Shown: positions 1 to 8,076 of the stretch, piece by piece
How the letters are laid out: every line of letters begins with the position of its first letter
Numbering within the stretch: position 1 is the stretch's first letter
Source: Paraburkholderia sp. BL9I2N2
GTDB lineage: Bacteria > Pseudomonadota > Gammaproteobacteria > Burkholderiales > Burkholderiaceae
Direction of reading: 5' to 3'
DNA: 64,000 bases
Assembly: GCF_004339745.1 (NCBI RefSeq)
Contig: NZ_SMGP01000001.1
Location: 4,402,001-4,466,000 of the forward strand
The notes under the pieces: generated by a model
What the model was told of the DNA's origin: nothing
The model's input: only the letters and a program-made list of their open reading frames with translations
Database searches by the model: none
Translations under genes and position numbers: made by a program

Positions 1-291
1 GAACAGCAGATGCTGGCGGTGGCGCGCATTCTGCGCACCGGCGCGAGCTTGCTGCTGCTCGACGAGATCTCGGAAGGGCTCGCGCCTGTTATCGTGCAGG
101 CGCTGGCGCGCATGATCATGACACTCAAGGCGCGGGGCTATACCGTTGTGATGGTCGAACAGAACTTCCGTTTTGCCGCGCCGCTTGCAGATCGCTTCTA
201 CGTGATGGAGCACGGCGCGATTGTCGAGCACTTCGGGGCGAGTGAACTCGAAAGCAAGATGCCGGTCCTGCACGATCTACTGGGCGTATAA
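1..291 (+). CDS. livF: Branched-chain amino acid ABC transporter ATPase LivF, C-terminal part (5' end outside window)
   Basis: The visible 96 residues are the C-terminal part of an ABC ATPase of the LivF type. The reading frame is open from base 1 and begins with EQQMLAVARIL, the tail of the ABC signature helix. It is followed by LLLLDEISEGLAP, which is Walker B and the D-loop region, and by MVEQN, which carries the LivF-style H-loop position (Gln/Asn rather than His). LivF hydrolyses ATP on the cytoplasmic face to drive uptake through LivH and LivM. The binding protein and both permease genes follow on the same strand, so this is the end of a liv operon whose livG is probably just outside the window. 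The substrate cannot be told from the sequence. Confidence 0.9.
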   Translation, partial: EQQMLAVARILRTGASLLLLDEISEGLAPVIVQALARMIMTLKARGYTVVMVEQNFRFAAPLADRFYVMEHGAIVEHFGASELESKMPVLHDLLGV

Positions 292-342
292 AAACGCCCG
301 ATTGCCTCTGATAACCACAAGCGAAGAAACCAGGAGACAGGA

Positions 343-1557
343 ATGAAAAAGAACCCACTCGCGCGGCTTGCCACACTTTGTTTCGCGGTCGCCGCCGGCG
401 CCGCTTTGACGATGGGCAGCGCGCAAGCGGCTGACGACGCGGTCAAGATCGGTTTCATTACCGATATGTCCGGTCTGTATGCGGATATCGACGGGCAGGG
501 TGGACTCGAAGCGATCCGTATGGCGGTGGCGGATTTCGGCGGCAAGGTGAACGGCAAGCCGATCACGGTGGTGTATGCGGACCACCAGAACAAGGCGGAC
601 ATCGCAGCGTCGCGCGCACGTGAATGGTTCGACCGCGACGGCGTCGATCTGCTGATCGGCGGCACGAACTCGGCGACCGGTCTGTCGATGAACACCGTGG
701 CCGGAGAAAAGAAGAAGGTCTACATCAGCATCGGCGCGGGCGCGGACACGCTGACCAATGAGCAATGCACGCCGTACACGATCCACTACGCGTACGACAC
801 CACGGCGCTGGCCAAGGGCACGGGCTCGGCGGTGACGAAGCAGGGCGGCAAGACCTGGTACTTCCTGACCGCCGACTACGCATTCGGCAAGGCGCTGGAA
901 AAGAATACGTCGGACGTGGTGAAAGCGAGCGGCGGCCAGGTGCTGGGCGCGGTGCGCCATCCGCTGTCGGCTTCGGATTTCTCGTCGTTCCTGTTGCAGG
1001 CGCAGGCGTCGAAGGCGCAGATTCTCGGCCTCGCCAACGCGGGCGGCGACACGATCAACTCGATCAAGGCGGCCAAGGAATTCGGCATTACCAAGACGAT
1101 GAAACTCGCCGCGCTGCTGATGTTCATCGACGATGTTCACAGCCTGGGTCTGGAAACCACGCAAGGCCTCGTGCTGACGGACAGCTGGTACTGGAACAAG
1201 GACGCCACCACGCGCAAGTGGGCGCAGCGCTACTTCGAAAAGATGAAGAAGATGCCGTCGAGCCTGCAGGCCGCTGACTACTCGGCGACCATGACCTATC
1301 TGAATGCAGTGAAGGCGGTGGGTTCGACCGACTCCGACAAGGTGATGGCGCAACTGAAGAAGACCAAGATCGACGATTTCTATGCGAAGGGCTACATCCG
1401 TCAGGACGGCAGCATGATTCACGACATGTACCTGATGCAGGTCAAGACGCCGGCTGAATCCAAAGAGCCGTGGGACTACTACAAGATCACAGCGACGATC
1501 CCCGGCGAGCAGGCGTTCACAACCAAGGCGGAAACGCGCTGCGCGTTGTGGAAATAA
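343..1557 (+). CDS. ABC transporter periplasmic substrate-binding protein (LivK/HAAT family)
   Basis: This 404-residue protein is a periplasmic binding protein of the branched-chain amino acid/amide type. Residues 1-29 form a signal peptide with a positive start, a hydrophobic core and an AQA-type cleavage site. The mature protein opens with VKIGFITDMSGLYADIDG, the usual first strand and ligand-loop region of this family. A clear ribosome site (AGGAGACAGGA) precedes the ATG. It lies 51 bp after livF and 187 bp before livH, so it should feed this cassette. The family includes binders of amino acids, amides, urea and aromatic acids, and nothing here decides which. The gap to livH carries a strong stem (see 1659-1693) that may set a higher level for the binding protein. 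Confidence 0.88.
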   Translation: MKKNPLARLATLCFAVAAGAALTMGSAQAADDAVKIGFITDMSGLYADIDGQGGLEAIRMAVADFGGKVNGKPITVVYADHQNKADIAASRAREWFDRDGVDLLIGGTNSATGLSMNTVAGEKKKVYISIGAGADTLTNEQCTPYTIHYAYDTTALAKGTGSAVTKQGGKTWYFLTADYAFGKALEKNTSDVVKASGGQVLGAVRHPLSASDFSSFLLQAQASKAQILGLANAGGDTINSIKAAKEFGITKTMKLAALLMFIDDVHSLGLETTQGLVLTDSWYWNKDATTRKWAQRYFEKMKKMPSSLQAADYSATMTYLNAVKAVGSTDSDKVMAQLKKTKIDDFYAKGYIRQDGSMIHDMYLMQVKTPAESKEPWDYYKITATIPGEQAFTTKAETRCALWK

Positions 1558-1658
1558 ACGCTGGTTCGTAACCAGATGGCCGTCTGCCTGCTGCTCCTGT
1601 CGGGCGATGTGTAATGTCACGATGGTACACAGGCTGACGGAGAACCGTTTCACATGCC

Positions 1659-1693
1659 GCGCGCGATCGGCGTCTTTGCCGCTGATCGCGCGC
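1659..1693 (+). other. GC-rich stem-loop between binding-protein gene and livH
   Basis: GCGCGCGATC at 1659-1668 pairs perfectly with GATCGCGCGC at 1684-1693, and GGC/GCC inside the loop can extend the stem. No T-run follows, so it is not a standard intrinsic terminator. Its place between the binding-protein gene and the permease gene suits an RNA stabiliser or attenuator, which is an inference. Confidence 0.5.
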
Positions 1694-1744
1694 CGGCCGG
1701 ATCGTGCGTGACCGATCTCACCTTGGCGATGGGTTAAGGCTTCA

Positions 1745-2629
1745 ATGGAAATCTTTGGCGTTCCGCTACCGGCGATGCTGAGCCAGCTGCTGCTGGGGCT
1801 CGTGAACGGCTCGTTCTACGCAATTCTGAGCCTCGGGCTGGCGGTGATCTTCGGCTTGCTCAACGTGATCAATTTCGCGCACGGCGCGTTGTTCATGCTG
1901 GGCGCGATGCTCGCGTGGATGGGCTTTTCGTATTTCGGCCTGCCTTACTGGGTCATGCTGGTGCTGGCACCGCTGATCGTCGGACTGTTCGGCATCGCGA
2001 TCGAGCGCTCGATGCTGCGCTGGCTCTACAAGCTCGACCATCTATATGGGCTCTTGCTGACCTTCGGGCTCACGCTGGTGGTGGAGGGCGTGTTCCGTTC
2101 CATCTACGGTTCCTCCGGCCAGCCGTACGACGTGCCGTCGGCGCTTTCCGGCGCAACCAATCTCGGCTTCATGTTCCTGCCGAACTATCGCGCGTGGGTC
2201 GTGGTGGCCTCGCTGGCGGTGTGCTTCGCGACATGGTTCGTGATCGAGAAGACGCGCCTTGGCGCCTATCTGCGGGCCGGCACTGAAAACCCGAAACTGG
2301 TCGAAGCGTTCGGCATCAATGTGCCGCTGATGATCACGCTCACCTACGGCTTCGGCGTCGCGCTCGCGGCGTTTGCCGGCGTGCTCGCCGCACCGGTGAT
2401 TCAGGTCTCGCCGCTGATGGGGCAGCCGATGATCATCACCGTGTTCGCGGTGGTCGTGATCGGCGGCATGGGTTCGATCATGGGCTCGATTCTCACCGGC
2501 TTGCTACTCGGCGTGATCGAAGGGCTGACGCGCGTGTACTACCCGGAAGCGTCGGCGACCGTCGTCTTCGTGATCATGGCGCTGGTGTTGCTGGTGCGCC
2601 CGGCGGGTCTCTTCGGCAAGGAAAAATGA
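1745..2629 (+). CDS. livH: Branched-chain amino acid ABC transporter permease LivH
   Basis: This 294-residue inner-membrane protein has the LivH hallmarks: LVNGSFYAILSLGLAVIFGLLNVINFAHGALFML near the N-terminus (in short motifs: NGSFYAILSLG and NFAHGALFMLG) and the conserved GGMGSIMGSILTG cytoplasmic coupling region near residues 240-252. About eight hydrophobic segments can be traced. It forms the membrane pore with LivM, powered by LivF and LivG. Its stop overlaps the livM start by 4 bp, which indicates coupled translation. The length is normal for the family. No strong ribosome site is obvious in front of the ATG, so the exact start is slightly uncertain. Confidence 0.9.
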   Translation: MEIFGVPLPAMLSQLLLGLVNGSFYAILSLGLAVIFGLLNVINFAHGALFMLGAMLAWMGFSYFGLPYWVMLVLAPLIVGLFGIAIERSMLRWLYKLDHLYGLLLTFGLTLVVEGVFRSIYGSSGQPYDVPSALSGATNLGFMFLPNYRAWVVVASLAVCFATWFVIEKTRLGAYLRAGTENPKLVEAFGINVPLMITLTYGFGVALAAFAGVLAAPVIQVSPLMGQPMIITVFAVVVIGGMGSIMGSILTGLLLGVIEGLTRVYYPEASATVVFVIMALVLLVRPAGLFGKEK

Positions 2630-3600
2630 TGCAGAGAAAAGTGCTCTACGGTCTGCTGCTGATCGTGCTTCTCGCGGTGCCCGTGCTCGGCATCTATCCG
2701 CTCTTCGTGATGAAGGTGCTGTGTTTTGCACTGTTCGCGGCGGCGTTCAATCTGCTGATCGGCTACACCGGCTTGCTGTCGTTCGGCCACGCGATGTTTC
2801 TCGCTTCGGCCGGCTATGTCACGGGCTATGCGATCCAGACGCTCGGCTTCTCGCCGGAGCTCGGTGTGCTCGTCGGCACCGCGGCGGCGACCTTGCTCGG
2901 CCTGATCGTGGGTATCTTCGCGATTCGCCGCCAAGGCATCTACTTCGCGATGGTCACGCTGGCGCTCGCGCAGATGGTCTACTTCGTGTTTCTGCAGGCG
3001 CCGTTCACGCATGGCGAGGATGGCCTGCAAGGCGTGCCGCGCGGCAAGCTGTTCGGCCTGCTGGATCTGTCGTCCGACGTGGCGTTGTACTTTGTCGTGC
3101 TCGCCGTGATGGTGCTGGCGTTCCTGCTGATCGTGCGGATCGTGCATTCGCCGTTCGGGCAGGTGCTGGTGGCCATCAAGGAAAACGAGCCGCGTGCGGT
3201 GTCGCTCGGCTACGATACGGATCGCTTCAAGCTGCTCGCGTTCATTCTGTCGGCGGGGATTGCGGGTCTCGCGGGTTCGCTCAAGGTATTGGTGCAGGGC
3301 TTCGAGACGTTGAGCGACGCGTACTGGACCATGTCCGGCCTCGTGATCCTGATGACGCTCGTCGGCGGCATGGGCACCTTGTTCGGGCCGTTACTCGGCG
3401 CGGCGCTGATTGTGGCGCTCGAGGACCGGCTCGGCGATATCGGCGGAGCGTTGGCGACGACCACGGGCGTCGAGTGGTTCCGCTCACTGGGCGAATCGGT
3501 GACCATTGTGACCGGCGTGATTTTCATTGCGTGCGTGCTGGCGTTCCGTCGCGGCATCGTCGGCGAAATCATCGCGCGGGTACGGCCGCTGCGAGCGTGA
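2626..3600 (+). CDS. livM: Branched-chain amino acid ABC transporter permease LivM
   Basis: This 324-residue inner-membrane permease is the LivM partner of the upstream LivH. The family motifs NLLIGYTGLLSFGHAMF (residues 42-58) and GGMGTLFGPLLGAALI near residue 250 are intact, with about nine or ten hydrophobic segments. Its ATG lies inside the stop region of livH (ATGA overlap), so the pair is translationally coupled. It appears to be the last gene of cassette A. The next feature downstream is a TATAAT box and a possible small RNA, not a transporter gene in the same unit. Confidence 0.9.
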   Translation: MMQRKVLYGLLLIVLLAVPVLGIYPLFVMKVLCFALFAAAFNLLIGYTGLLSFGHAMFLASAGYVTGYAIQTLGFSPELGVLVGTAAATLLGLIVGIFAIRRQGIYFAMVTLALAQMVYFVFLQAPFTHGEDGLQGVPRGKLFGLLDLSSDVALYFVVLAVMVLAFLLIVRIVHSPFGQVLVAIKENEPRAVSLGYDTDRFKLLAFILSAGIAGLAGSLKVLVQGFETLSDAYWTMSGLVILMTLVGGMGTLFGPLLGAALIVALEDRLGDIGGALATTTGVEWFRSLGESVTIVTGVIFIACVLAFRRGIVGEIIARVRPLRA

Positions 3601-3635
3601 TGCACAGTGAAACACGCAATTGCTTCGGCATCCGA

Positions 3636-3641
3636 TATAAT
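3636..3641 (+). promoter_or_regulatory. Candidate -10 box (TATAAT)
   Basis: TATAAT followed by CCGGCC matches the style of other promoters in this window (TATAATTCGCCC before mnmG, TACAATCGCCCG before atpI). No good -35 hexamer is seen at 16-18 bp. It would start a transcript at about 3648. Confidence 0.4.
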
Positions 3642-3647
3642 CCGGCC

Positions 3648-3899
3648 GTTTTGATGCGGCGAGTTTGGATCGATAATCGAGTCGAAATGCACACCCGGCA
3701 AGGCTCGCGCAAACGTGCCCCAATTCAGTGCCGCAGTGCACCACTAGGGTAATTGCTAGTTGTAGTACGCAGGGTGCTCGTTTAATCTTCATGCAGTTCT
3801 GATGCACCACGAAATTTGCAGGTGGAGAACGAGGAGACAATGAGGCACTCAGTGCCCAGACGAAAGCGCTGTTGGATTGATATCCAACAGCGCTTTTTA
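3648..3899 (+). ncRNA. Candidate small RNA or terminated leader RNA
   Basis: A stretch of about 250 bp lies between a TATAAT box at 3636-3641 and a very strong intrinsic terminator at 3864-3899, with no convincing gene in it. It could be a stand-alone small RNA, or a leader whose terminator controls read-through into the binding-protein gene at 4116. I could not match it to 6S RNA, tmRNA, RNase P, SRP RNA or a riboswitch I know. A 35-codon frame (ATG at 3840, preceded by GAGGAGAC) runs through the terminator stem and would be an alternative reading, as a leader peptide. The rest of the gap, 3900-4115, holds only the repeat at 4059-4082. Confidence 0.4.
3864..3899 (+). terminator. Intrinsic terminator
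   Basis: AAGCGCTGTTGGAT at 3864-3877 pairs perfectly with ATCCAACAGCGCTT at 3882-3895 around a 4-base loop. The stem runs into a T-rich tail. Confidence 0.85.
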
Positions 3900-4058
3900 T
3901 TTGTGTTTCTGCTTATTCGCCATTCAAATCCCCCGCTAATTCGGTGACCCTTTTTTATTCACCGAACATGTCTCTATTTCACACGGCTCAACCCCGCAAA
4001 ACGCTTGCGGCACGTGGCTTTCGTCCGCTAAACTCGCTATTCACCGACCGCCTGGTCG

Positions 4059-4082
4059 GGATTTAAATCCACGGATTTAAAT
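4059..4082. promoter_or_regulatory. Palindrome GGATTTAAATCC plus partial repeat, possible operator
   Basis: A perfect 12-bp palindrome (4059-4070) is followed 2 bp later by a second copy of GGATTTAAAT (4073-4082). It sits 34-57 bp before the binding-protein gene at 4116. A dimeric regulator site or an AT-rich promoter element are both possible, and the regulator is unknown. Confidence 0.35.
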
Positions 4083-4115
4083 TCGAATGAATGACGGGGT
4101 AGATAGAGGAGCGGA

Positions 4116-5282
4116 ATGAAGTCGGCATTGCGTTGGATCAGTGCGGCATTGGTCGCCACCGGAGTGAGCGCGGCATGGAGCGGCCATGCATTCGCGGACG
4201 TAAAAATCGGCGTGACCGTGTCGGCAACGGGCCCGGCCGCGTCGCTGGGCATTCCGGAAAAAAACACGATCGCGCTGCTGCCTAAAGAGGTGGCAGGCCA
4301 GAAGATCGATTACATCGTGCTCGACGACGCCACGGATTCCACCCAGGCCGTCAAGAACACGCGCAAGCTCACGAGCGAAGATCACGTGGATGCGCTGATC
4401 GGCTCGACCGTCGTGCCGAATTCGCTGGCCATGATCGACGTCGCCGCCGAAACCTCCACACCCATGATCTCCATGGCCGCCGCGGCGAGCATCGTCGAAC
4501 CGATGGATGCGAAGCGCGCGTGGGTCTTCAAGACGCCGCAGAACGACATTCTCATGGCCACCGCGATCGCGCAGCACATGTCGAATCACGGCGTGAAGAC
4601 GGTCGCGTTCATCGGCTTCTCTGACGCTTATGGCGAGAGCTGGTTCAAAGAGTTCGGCAAGGCCGCAGACCTCGCGAAGATCAAGGTCGTCGCGAACGAA
4701 CGCTTCGCGCGCAACGACGCATCGGTGACCGGCCAGGTGCTGAAGATCATGTCGCAGAATCCGGATGCGGTCTTGATCGCGGGCGCCGGGACACCGGCCG
4801 CGCTGCCGCAGAAAACGCTCAAGGAGCGCGGCTACAAGGGCAAGTATTATCAAACGCACGGCGTCGCCAATAACGACTTCCTGCGCGTGTGCGGCAAGGA
4901 TTGCGAAGGCACGTATCTGCCGGCGGGTCCGTTGCTCGTCGCTGAGCAACTGCCCGATTCGAATCCGGTGAAGAAGAGTTCGCTCGCCTATAAGCGCGCG
5001 TACGAAAGTGCTTACGGCTCCGGCTCGGTGTCGACTTTCGGCGGCCACGCGTGGGACGCGGGCCTGCTGCTGCAACGCGCGATTCCTCTGGCGCTGAAGA
5101 AGGGTCAGCCGGGCACGCCTGCGTTCCGCGAAGCACTGCGTGCCGCGCTGGAAAGCACCAAAGACATGCCCGCGTCGCACGGCATCTTCAACATGAGCGC
5201 GAACGATCACGCTGGTCTCGACCAGCGGGCGCGCGTGATGGTGGAGATTGTCGGCGGCAAGTGGAAGTTGTCCGGCGACTGA
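4116..5282 (+). CDS. ABC transporter substrate-binding protein, first of two tandem paralogs
   Basis: This 388-residue LivK-family binding protein starts with a signal peptide (residues 1-27, ending AFA) and continues DVKIGVTVSATGPAASLGIP, a typical ligand-loop region. A good ribosome site (GAGGAGCGG) precedes the ATG. It is closely similar along its whole length to the protein at 5651-6811, sharing for example EKNTIALLPKE, GVANNDFLRVCGKDCEG and FGGHAWDAG, so the pair arose by tandem duplication. Two cysteines (VCGKDCEG) are kept in both and may form a disulphide. It has its own terminator at 5313-5345, so it is probably transcribed apart from its paralog. The ligand is unknown. Confidence 0.87.
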   Translation: MKSALRWISAALVATGVSAAWSGHAFADVKIGVTVSATGPAASLGIPEKNTIALLPKEVAGQKIDYIVLDDATDSTQAVKNTRKLTSEDHVDALIGSTVVPNSLAMIDVAAETSTPMISMAAAASIVEPMDAKRAWVFKTPQNDILMATAIAQHMSNHGVKTVAFIGFSDAYGESWFKEFGKAADLAKIKVVANERFARNDASVTGQVLKIMSQNPDAVLIAGAGTPAALPQKTLKERGYKGKYYQTHGVANNDFLRVCGKDCEGTYLPAGPLLVAEQLPDSNPVKKSSLAYKRAYESAYGSGSVSTFGGHAWDAGLLLQRAIPLALKKGQPGTPAFREALRAALESTKDMPASHGIFNMSANDHAGLDQRARVMVEIVGGKWKLSGD

Positions 5283-5312
5283 GCGAAGGCTAAGCGATAT
5301 GGACCTTCACTA

Positions 5313-5345
5313 AAAAAAGACGCGTGCAGTTGACGCGTCTTTTTT
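5313..5345 (+). terminator. Intrinsic terminator after first paralog
   Basis: AAAAAAGACGCGT at 5313-5325 pairs with ACGCGTCTTTTTT at 5333-5345 around a 7-base loop, ending in a T-run. Only the palindrome at 5446-5459 stands out in the rest of the gap to 5650. Confidence 0.8.
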
Positions 5346-5445
5346 ATTGTCCGCATCGCGTGAAAAAGTGTGGTTCCGCGGCTTCAGGACAAACCCGCAT
5401 TTGGGTTGCGGTCTATTGACCGTCGTTCATGCAGAACGCAATACT

Positions 5446-5459
5446 ACTAACATGTTAGT
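5446..5459. promoter_or_regulatory. 14-bp perfect palindrome, possible operator
   Basis: ACTAACATGTTAGT is a perfect palindrome lying about 190 bp upstream of the second binding-protein gene, in a gene-free stretch after a terminator. Its form fits a TetR- or GntR-like operator. The regulator is not identified. Confidence 0.4.
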
Positions 5460-5650
5460 GTTTTGTTCACAGGATTTCGCAGCAGTTTGCAGTCGTGGTA
5501 CGCAGCAGGGAGTGGCACCAAAGCGGCAAAGGTATTCGCGCTGAGCAGGGAAAACCATGCTTGGCACACCTGAACCCTATAACTAGATTCAGACACCCGG
5601 CCCGTGAGTCGGATTACAGATACGCGCTTCAAAGCGTTTGGAGACTTGCA

Positions 5651-6811
5651 ATGACAAAGACAAAGCAATGGGTACGCACCGGCATCGCCATGGCGTTGAT
5701 GTGCGGCGCGGGCGCGGCGTTCGCCCAGGTGAAAATCGGCGTGACGCTTTCCACGACGGGGCCGGCTGCATCGCTCGGGATTCCTGAAAAGAACACGATT
5801 GCGCTGCTGCCGAAAGAGATCGGCGGCAAGACCGTGCAATACATCATTCTCGACGACGGATCCGATACCGGCAAAGCCGTGCAGAACACGCGCAAGCTGA
5901 TCGACGAAGACCACGTCGACGCGATCATCGGTTCGACCGTCACGCCGAATTCGCTCGCGATGCTCGACGCCGCTGCCGAAGGCAAGACGCCGGTGATCTC
6001 GCTGGCGGCATCGGCGGCGATCATTTCGCCGATGGATGCGAAGCGCGCATGGGCCTTCAAACCGCCGCAAAACGACAGCCTGATGGCCGACGCGATCGCC
6101 GACTATATGGAGCATCACGGCGTGAAGACGGTGGGCTTCATTGGCTTCGCGGACGCCTACGGCGACGGCTGGAACAACGTCTTCACCGCAGCGGCCGCGG
6201 CACACAATCTGAAGATCGTTTCCAACGAGCGCTTCAACCGTACCGACGCATCGGTGACGGGCCAAGTGCTGAAGACGATGGGCGCGAATCCCGACGCGGT
6301 GCTAATCGCGGGCGCGGGTACGCCGTCGGCGCTGCCGGCCAAGACGCTCAAGGAGCGCGGCTACAAGGGCAAGGTCTACCAGACGCACGGCGTCGCGAAC
6401 AACGACTTCCTGCGTGTGTGCGGCAAGGATTGCGAAGGCGAATTCCTGCCGGCCGGCCCGATCCTCGTGGCGGATCAGTTGCCTGACTCGAACCCGGTGA
6501 AGAAGTCGTCGCTGGCCTATAAGTCGGCGTACGAGAAGGCGTATGGCGCGGGCTCGGTGGCGACCTTCGGCGGTCACGCGTGGGACGCCGGTCAGATGCT
6601 GCAAGCGGCGATTCCGGTCGCGCTGAAAAGTGCTCAGCCGGGCACCGAAGCGTTTCGCGTGGCACTTCGCGGCGCACTTGAGAACATCAAGGAACTGCCG
6701 GTCTCGCACGGCATCATGAACACCACGACGACCGATCACAACGGCCTCGACAAGCGCGCACGCGTGATCGTGCAGATCGTCGACGGCAAGTGGAAGCTGC
6801 AGAACGACTAA
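5651..6811 (+). CDS. ABC transporter substrate-binding protein, second tandem paralog
   Basis: This 386-residue periplasmic binding protein is the near-duplicate of the protein at 4116-5282. I take the ATG at 5651 because it opens a clean signal peptide (MTKTKQWVRTGIAMALM, cleaved near AFA) and has GGAG eight bases before it. An upstream in-frame start at 5495 would add about 52 residues without export character. The mature part keeps VKIGVTLSTTGPAASLGIP and the VCGKDCEG cysteine pair. It lies directly upstream of the permease and ATPase genes of cassette B, separated by a strong terminator-like stem at 6892-6922. It is therefore the likeliest dedicated binding protein for that transporter. 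Confidence 0.87.
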   Translation: MTKTKQWVRTGIAMALMCGAGAAFAQVKIGVTLSTTGPAASLGIPEKNTIALLPKEIGGKTVQYIILDDGSDTGKAVQNTRKLIDEDHVDAIIGSTVTPNSLAMLDAAAEGKTPVISLAASAAIISPMDAKRAWAFKPPQNDSLMADAIADYMEHHGVKTVGFIGFADAYGDGWNNVFTAAAAAHNLKIVSNERFNRTDASVTGQVLKTMGANPDAVLIAGAGTPSALPAKTLKERGYKGKVYQTHGVANNDFLRVCGKDCEGEFLPAGPILVADQLPDSNPVKKSSLAYKSAYEKAYGAGSVATFGGHAWDAGQMLQAAIPVALKSAQPGTEAFRVALRGALENIKELPVSHGIMNTTTTDHNGLDKRARVIVQIVDGKWKLQND

Positions 6812-6891
6812 CGACAAGAGCGGTACGCGCCTCTCGCGCAACGTGCGGCATGTGACGCCGCATTGCCATTCTGTTCGATGACAATGGCATC

Positions 6892-6927
6892 GACCGCCGC
6901 GCCGTGTTCCGGCGCGGCGGTCGCCTT
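6892..6927 (+). terminator. Strong stem-loop between binding protein and permease genes
   Basis: GACCGCCGCGCCG at 6892-6904 pairs perfectly with CGGCGCGGCGGTC at 6910-6922 around a 5-base loop, followed by GCCTTTTC. It may be a leaky terminator that lowers expression of the downstream permease genes relative to the binding protein. Confidence 0.6.
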
Positions 6928-7016
6928 TTCAGGCATTGCGGGTCGGTGGACGGCCGCGAGTTCTGCCGCCACGACTGTTTCCCAGTTTCGATATCGACGC
7001 TTCAGGACGAGGAAGT

Positions 7017-8072
7017 ATGGATCTATCAATTGCGGCGATCCTCGCGCAGGACGGCATCACCACCGGCGCGATCTACGCGCTGCTCGCGCTCGCGCTGGTG
7101 CTGGTGTTCTCCGTGACGCGGGTGATCTTCATCCCGCAGGGGGAGTTTGTTTCGTACGGCGCGTTGACGCTCGCCGCACTACAGACACAAAAATTTCCGG
7201 CCACGTGCTGGTTGCTGATGGCGATGGGCGCAGCCTGCTTCGTCGTCGAGATAGCGGGGCTGGTGCGGCATCCCGAACGGCGCCGGCATGCGGCTCGCAC
7301 GCTGGTCATGTTGGTCGGCAAATACCTGCTGTTTCCGATCGCGGTCTACGCGCTCACGCAAGGCGTTTTCATGCATCAGTTGCCGATGATCGCGCAGATC
7401 GCGTTGACGCTGCTGATCGTGATTCCGATGGGACCGTTCGTCTACCGGCTCGCGTATGAGCCGATCGCAGAGGCGACCACGTTGCTGCTGTTGATCGTGG
7501 CGGTGGCGGTGCACTTCGCCATGGTCGGCCTGGGTCTCGTGATGTTCGGTGCGGAAGGTTCGCGCACCACTGCGTTTTCCGATGCGACCTTCAACGTCGG
7601 TACGCTGACGATTTCCGGGCAGAGCTTGTGGGTGGTTGGCACCGCGGTTGTGCTGATCGGCGCGCTGTATCTGTACTTCGACCGCTCGATCTCGGGCAAG
7701 GCCTTGCGCGCGACGTCGGTGAACCGGCTCGGCGCACGGCTCGTCGGCATCGGCACGACGCAAGCAGGGCGCCTCGCATTCACGCTGGCGGCGGGGCTCG
7801 GCGCGCTGTGCGGCATCCTCGTCGCGCCCTTGACCACCATCTACTACGACTCGGGCTTCCTGATCGGTTTGAAGGGCTTCGTGGGGGCGATTATCGGTGG
7901 CCTCGTCAGCTATCCGCTGGCGGCTGCGGGCTCGATCCTGGTCGGCCTGCTGGAATCGTATTCGTCGTTCTGGGCGAGCGCCTATAAGGAAGTGATCGTG
8001 TTCACGCTGATCATCCCCGTGTTGCTCTGGAGAAGTCTTGCCAGCCCGCACGCCGAAGAGGAAGAGGAGTGA
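7017..8072 (+). CDS. livH: LivH-type ABC transporter permease, enlarged form
   Basis: This protein is a LivH-family inner-membrane permease of 351 residues, about 60 longer than the LivH at 1745-2629. The start at 7017 is preceded by GAGGAAG, and the protein opens with the family motif TGAIYALLALALVLVFSV followed by IPQGEFVSYGA. Extra sequence with further hydrophobic helices sits between about residues 60 and 140, before the LAYEPIAEAT region. The GGLVSYPLAAAGSILVG coupling region near the C-terminus is present but diverged from the usual GGMGS. It lies 4 bp before the fused LivM-LivG gene and should form the membrane pore with it. The C-terminus is acidic (EEEEE). Confidence 0.85.
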   Translation: MDLSIAAILAQDGITTGAIYALLALALVLVFSVTRVIFIPQGEFVSYGALTLAALQTQKFPATCWLLMAMGAACFVVEIAGLVRHPERRRHAARTLVMLVGKYLLFPIAVYALTQGVFMHQLPMIAQIALTLLIVIPMGPFVYRLAYEPIAEATTLLLLIVAVAVHFAMVGLGLVMFGAEGSRTTAFSDATFNVGTLTISGQSLWVVGTAVVLIGALYLYFDRSISGKALRATSVNRLGARLVGIGTTQAGRLAFTLAAGLGALCGILVAPLTTIYYDSGFLIGLKGFVGAIIGGLVSYPLAAAGSILVGLLESYSSFWASAYKEVIVFTLIIPVLLWRSLASPHAEEEEE

Positions 8073-8076
8073 CGCG

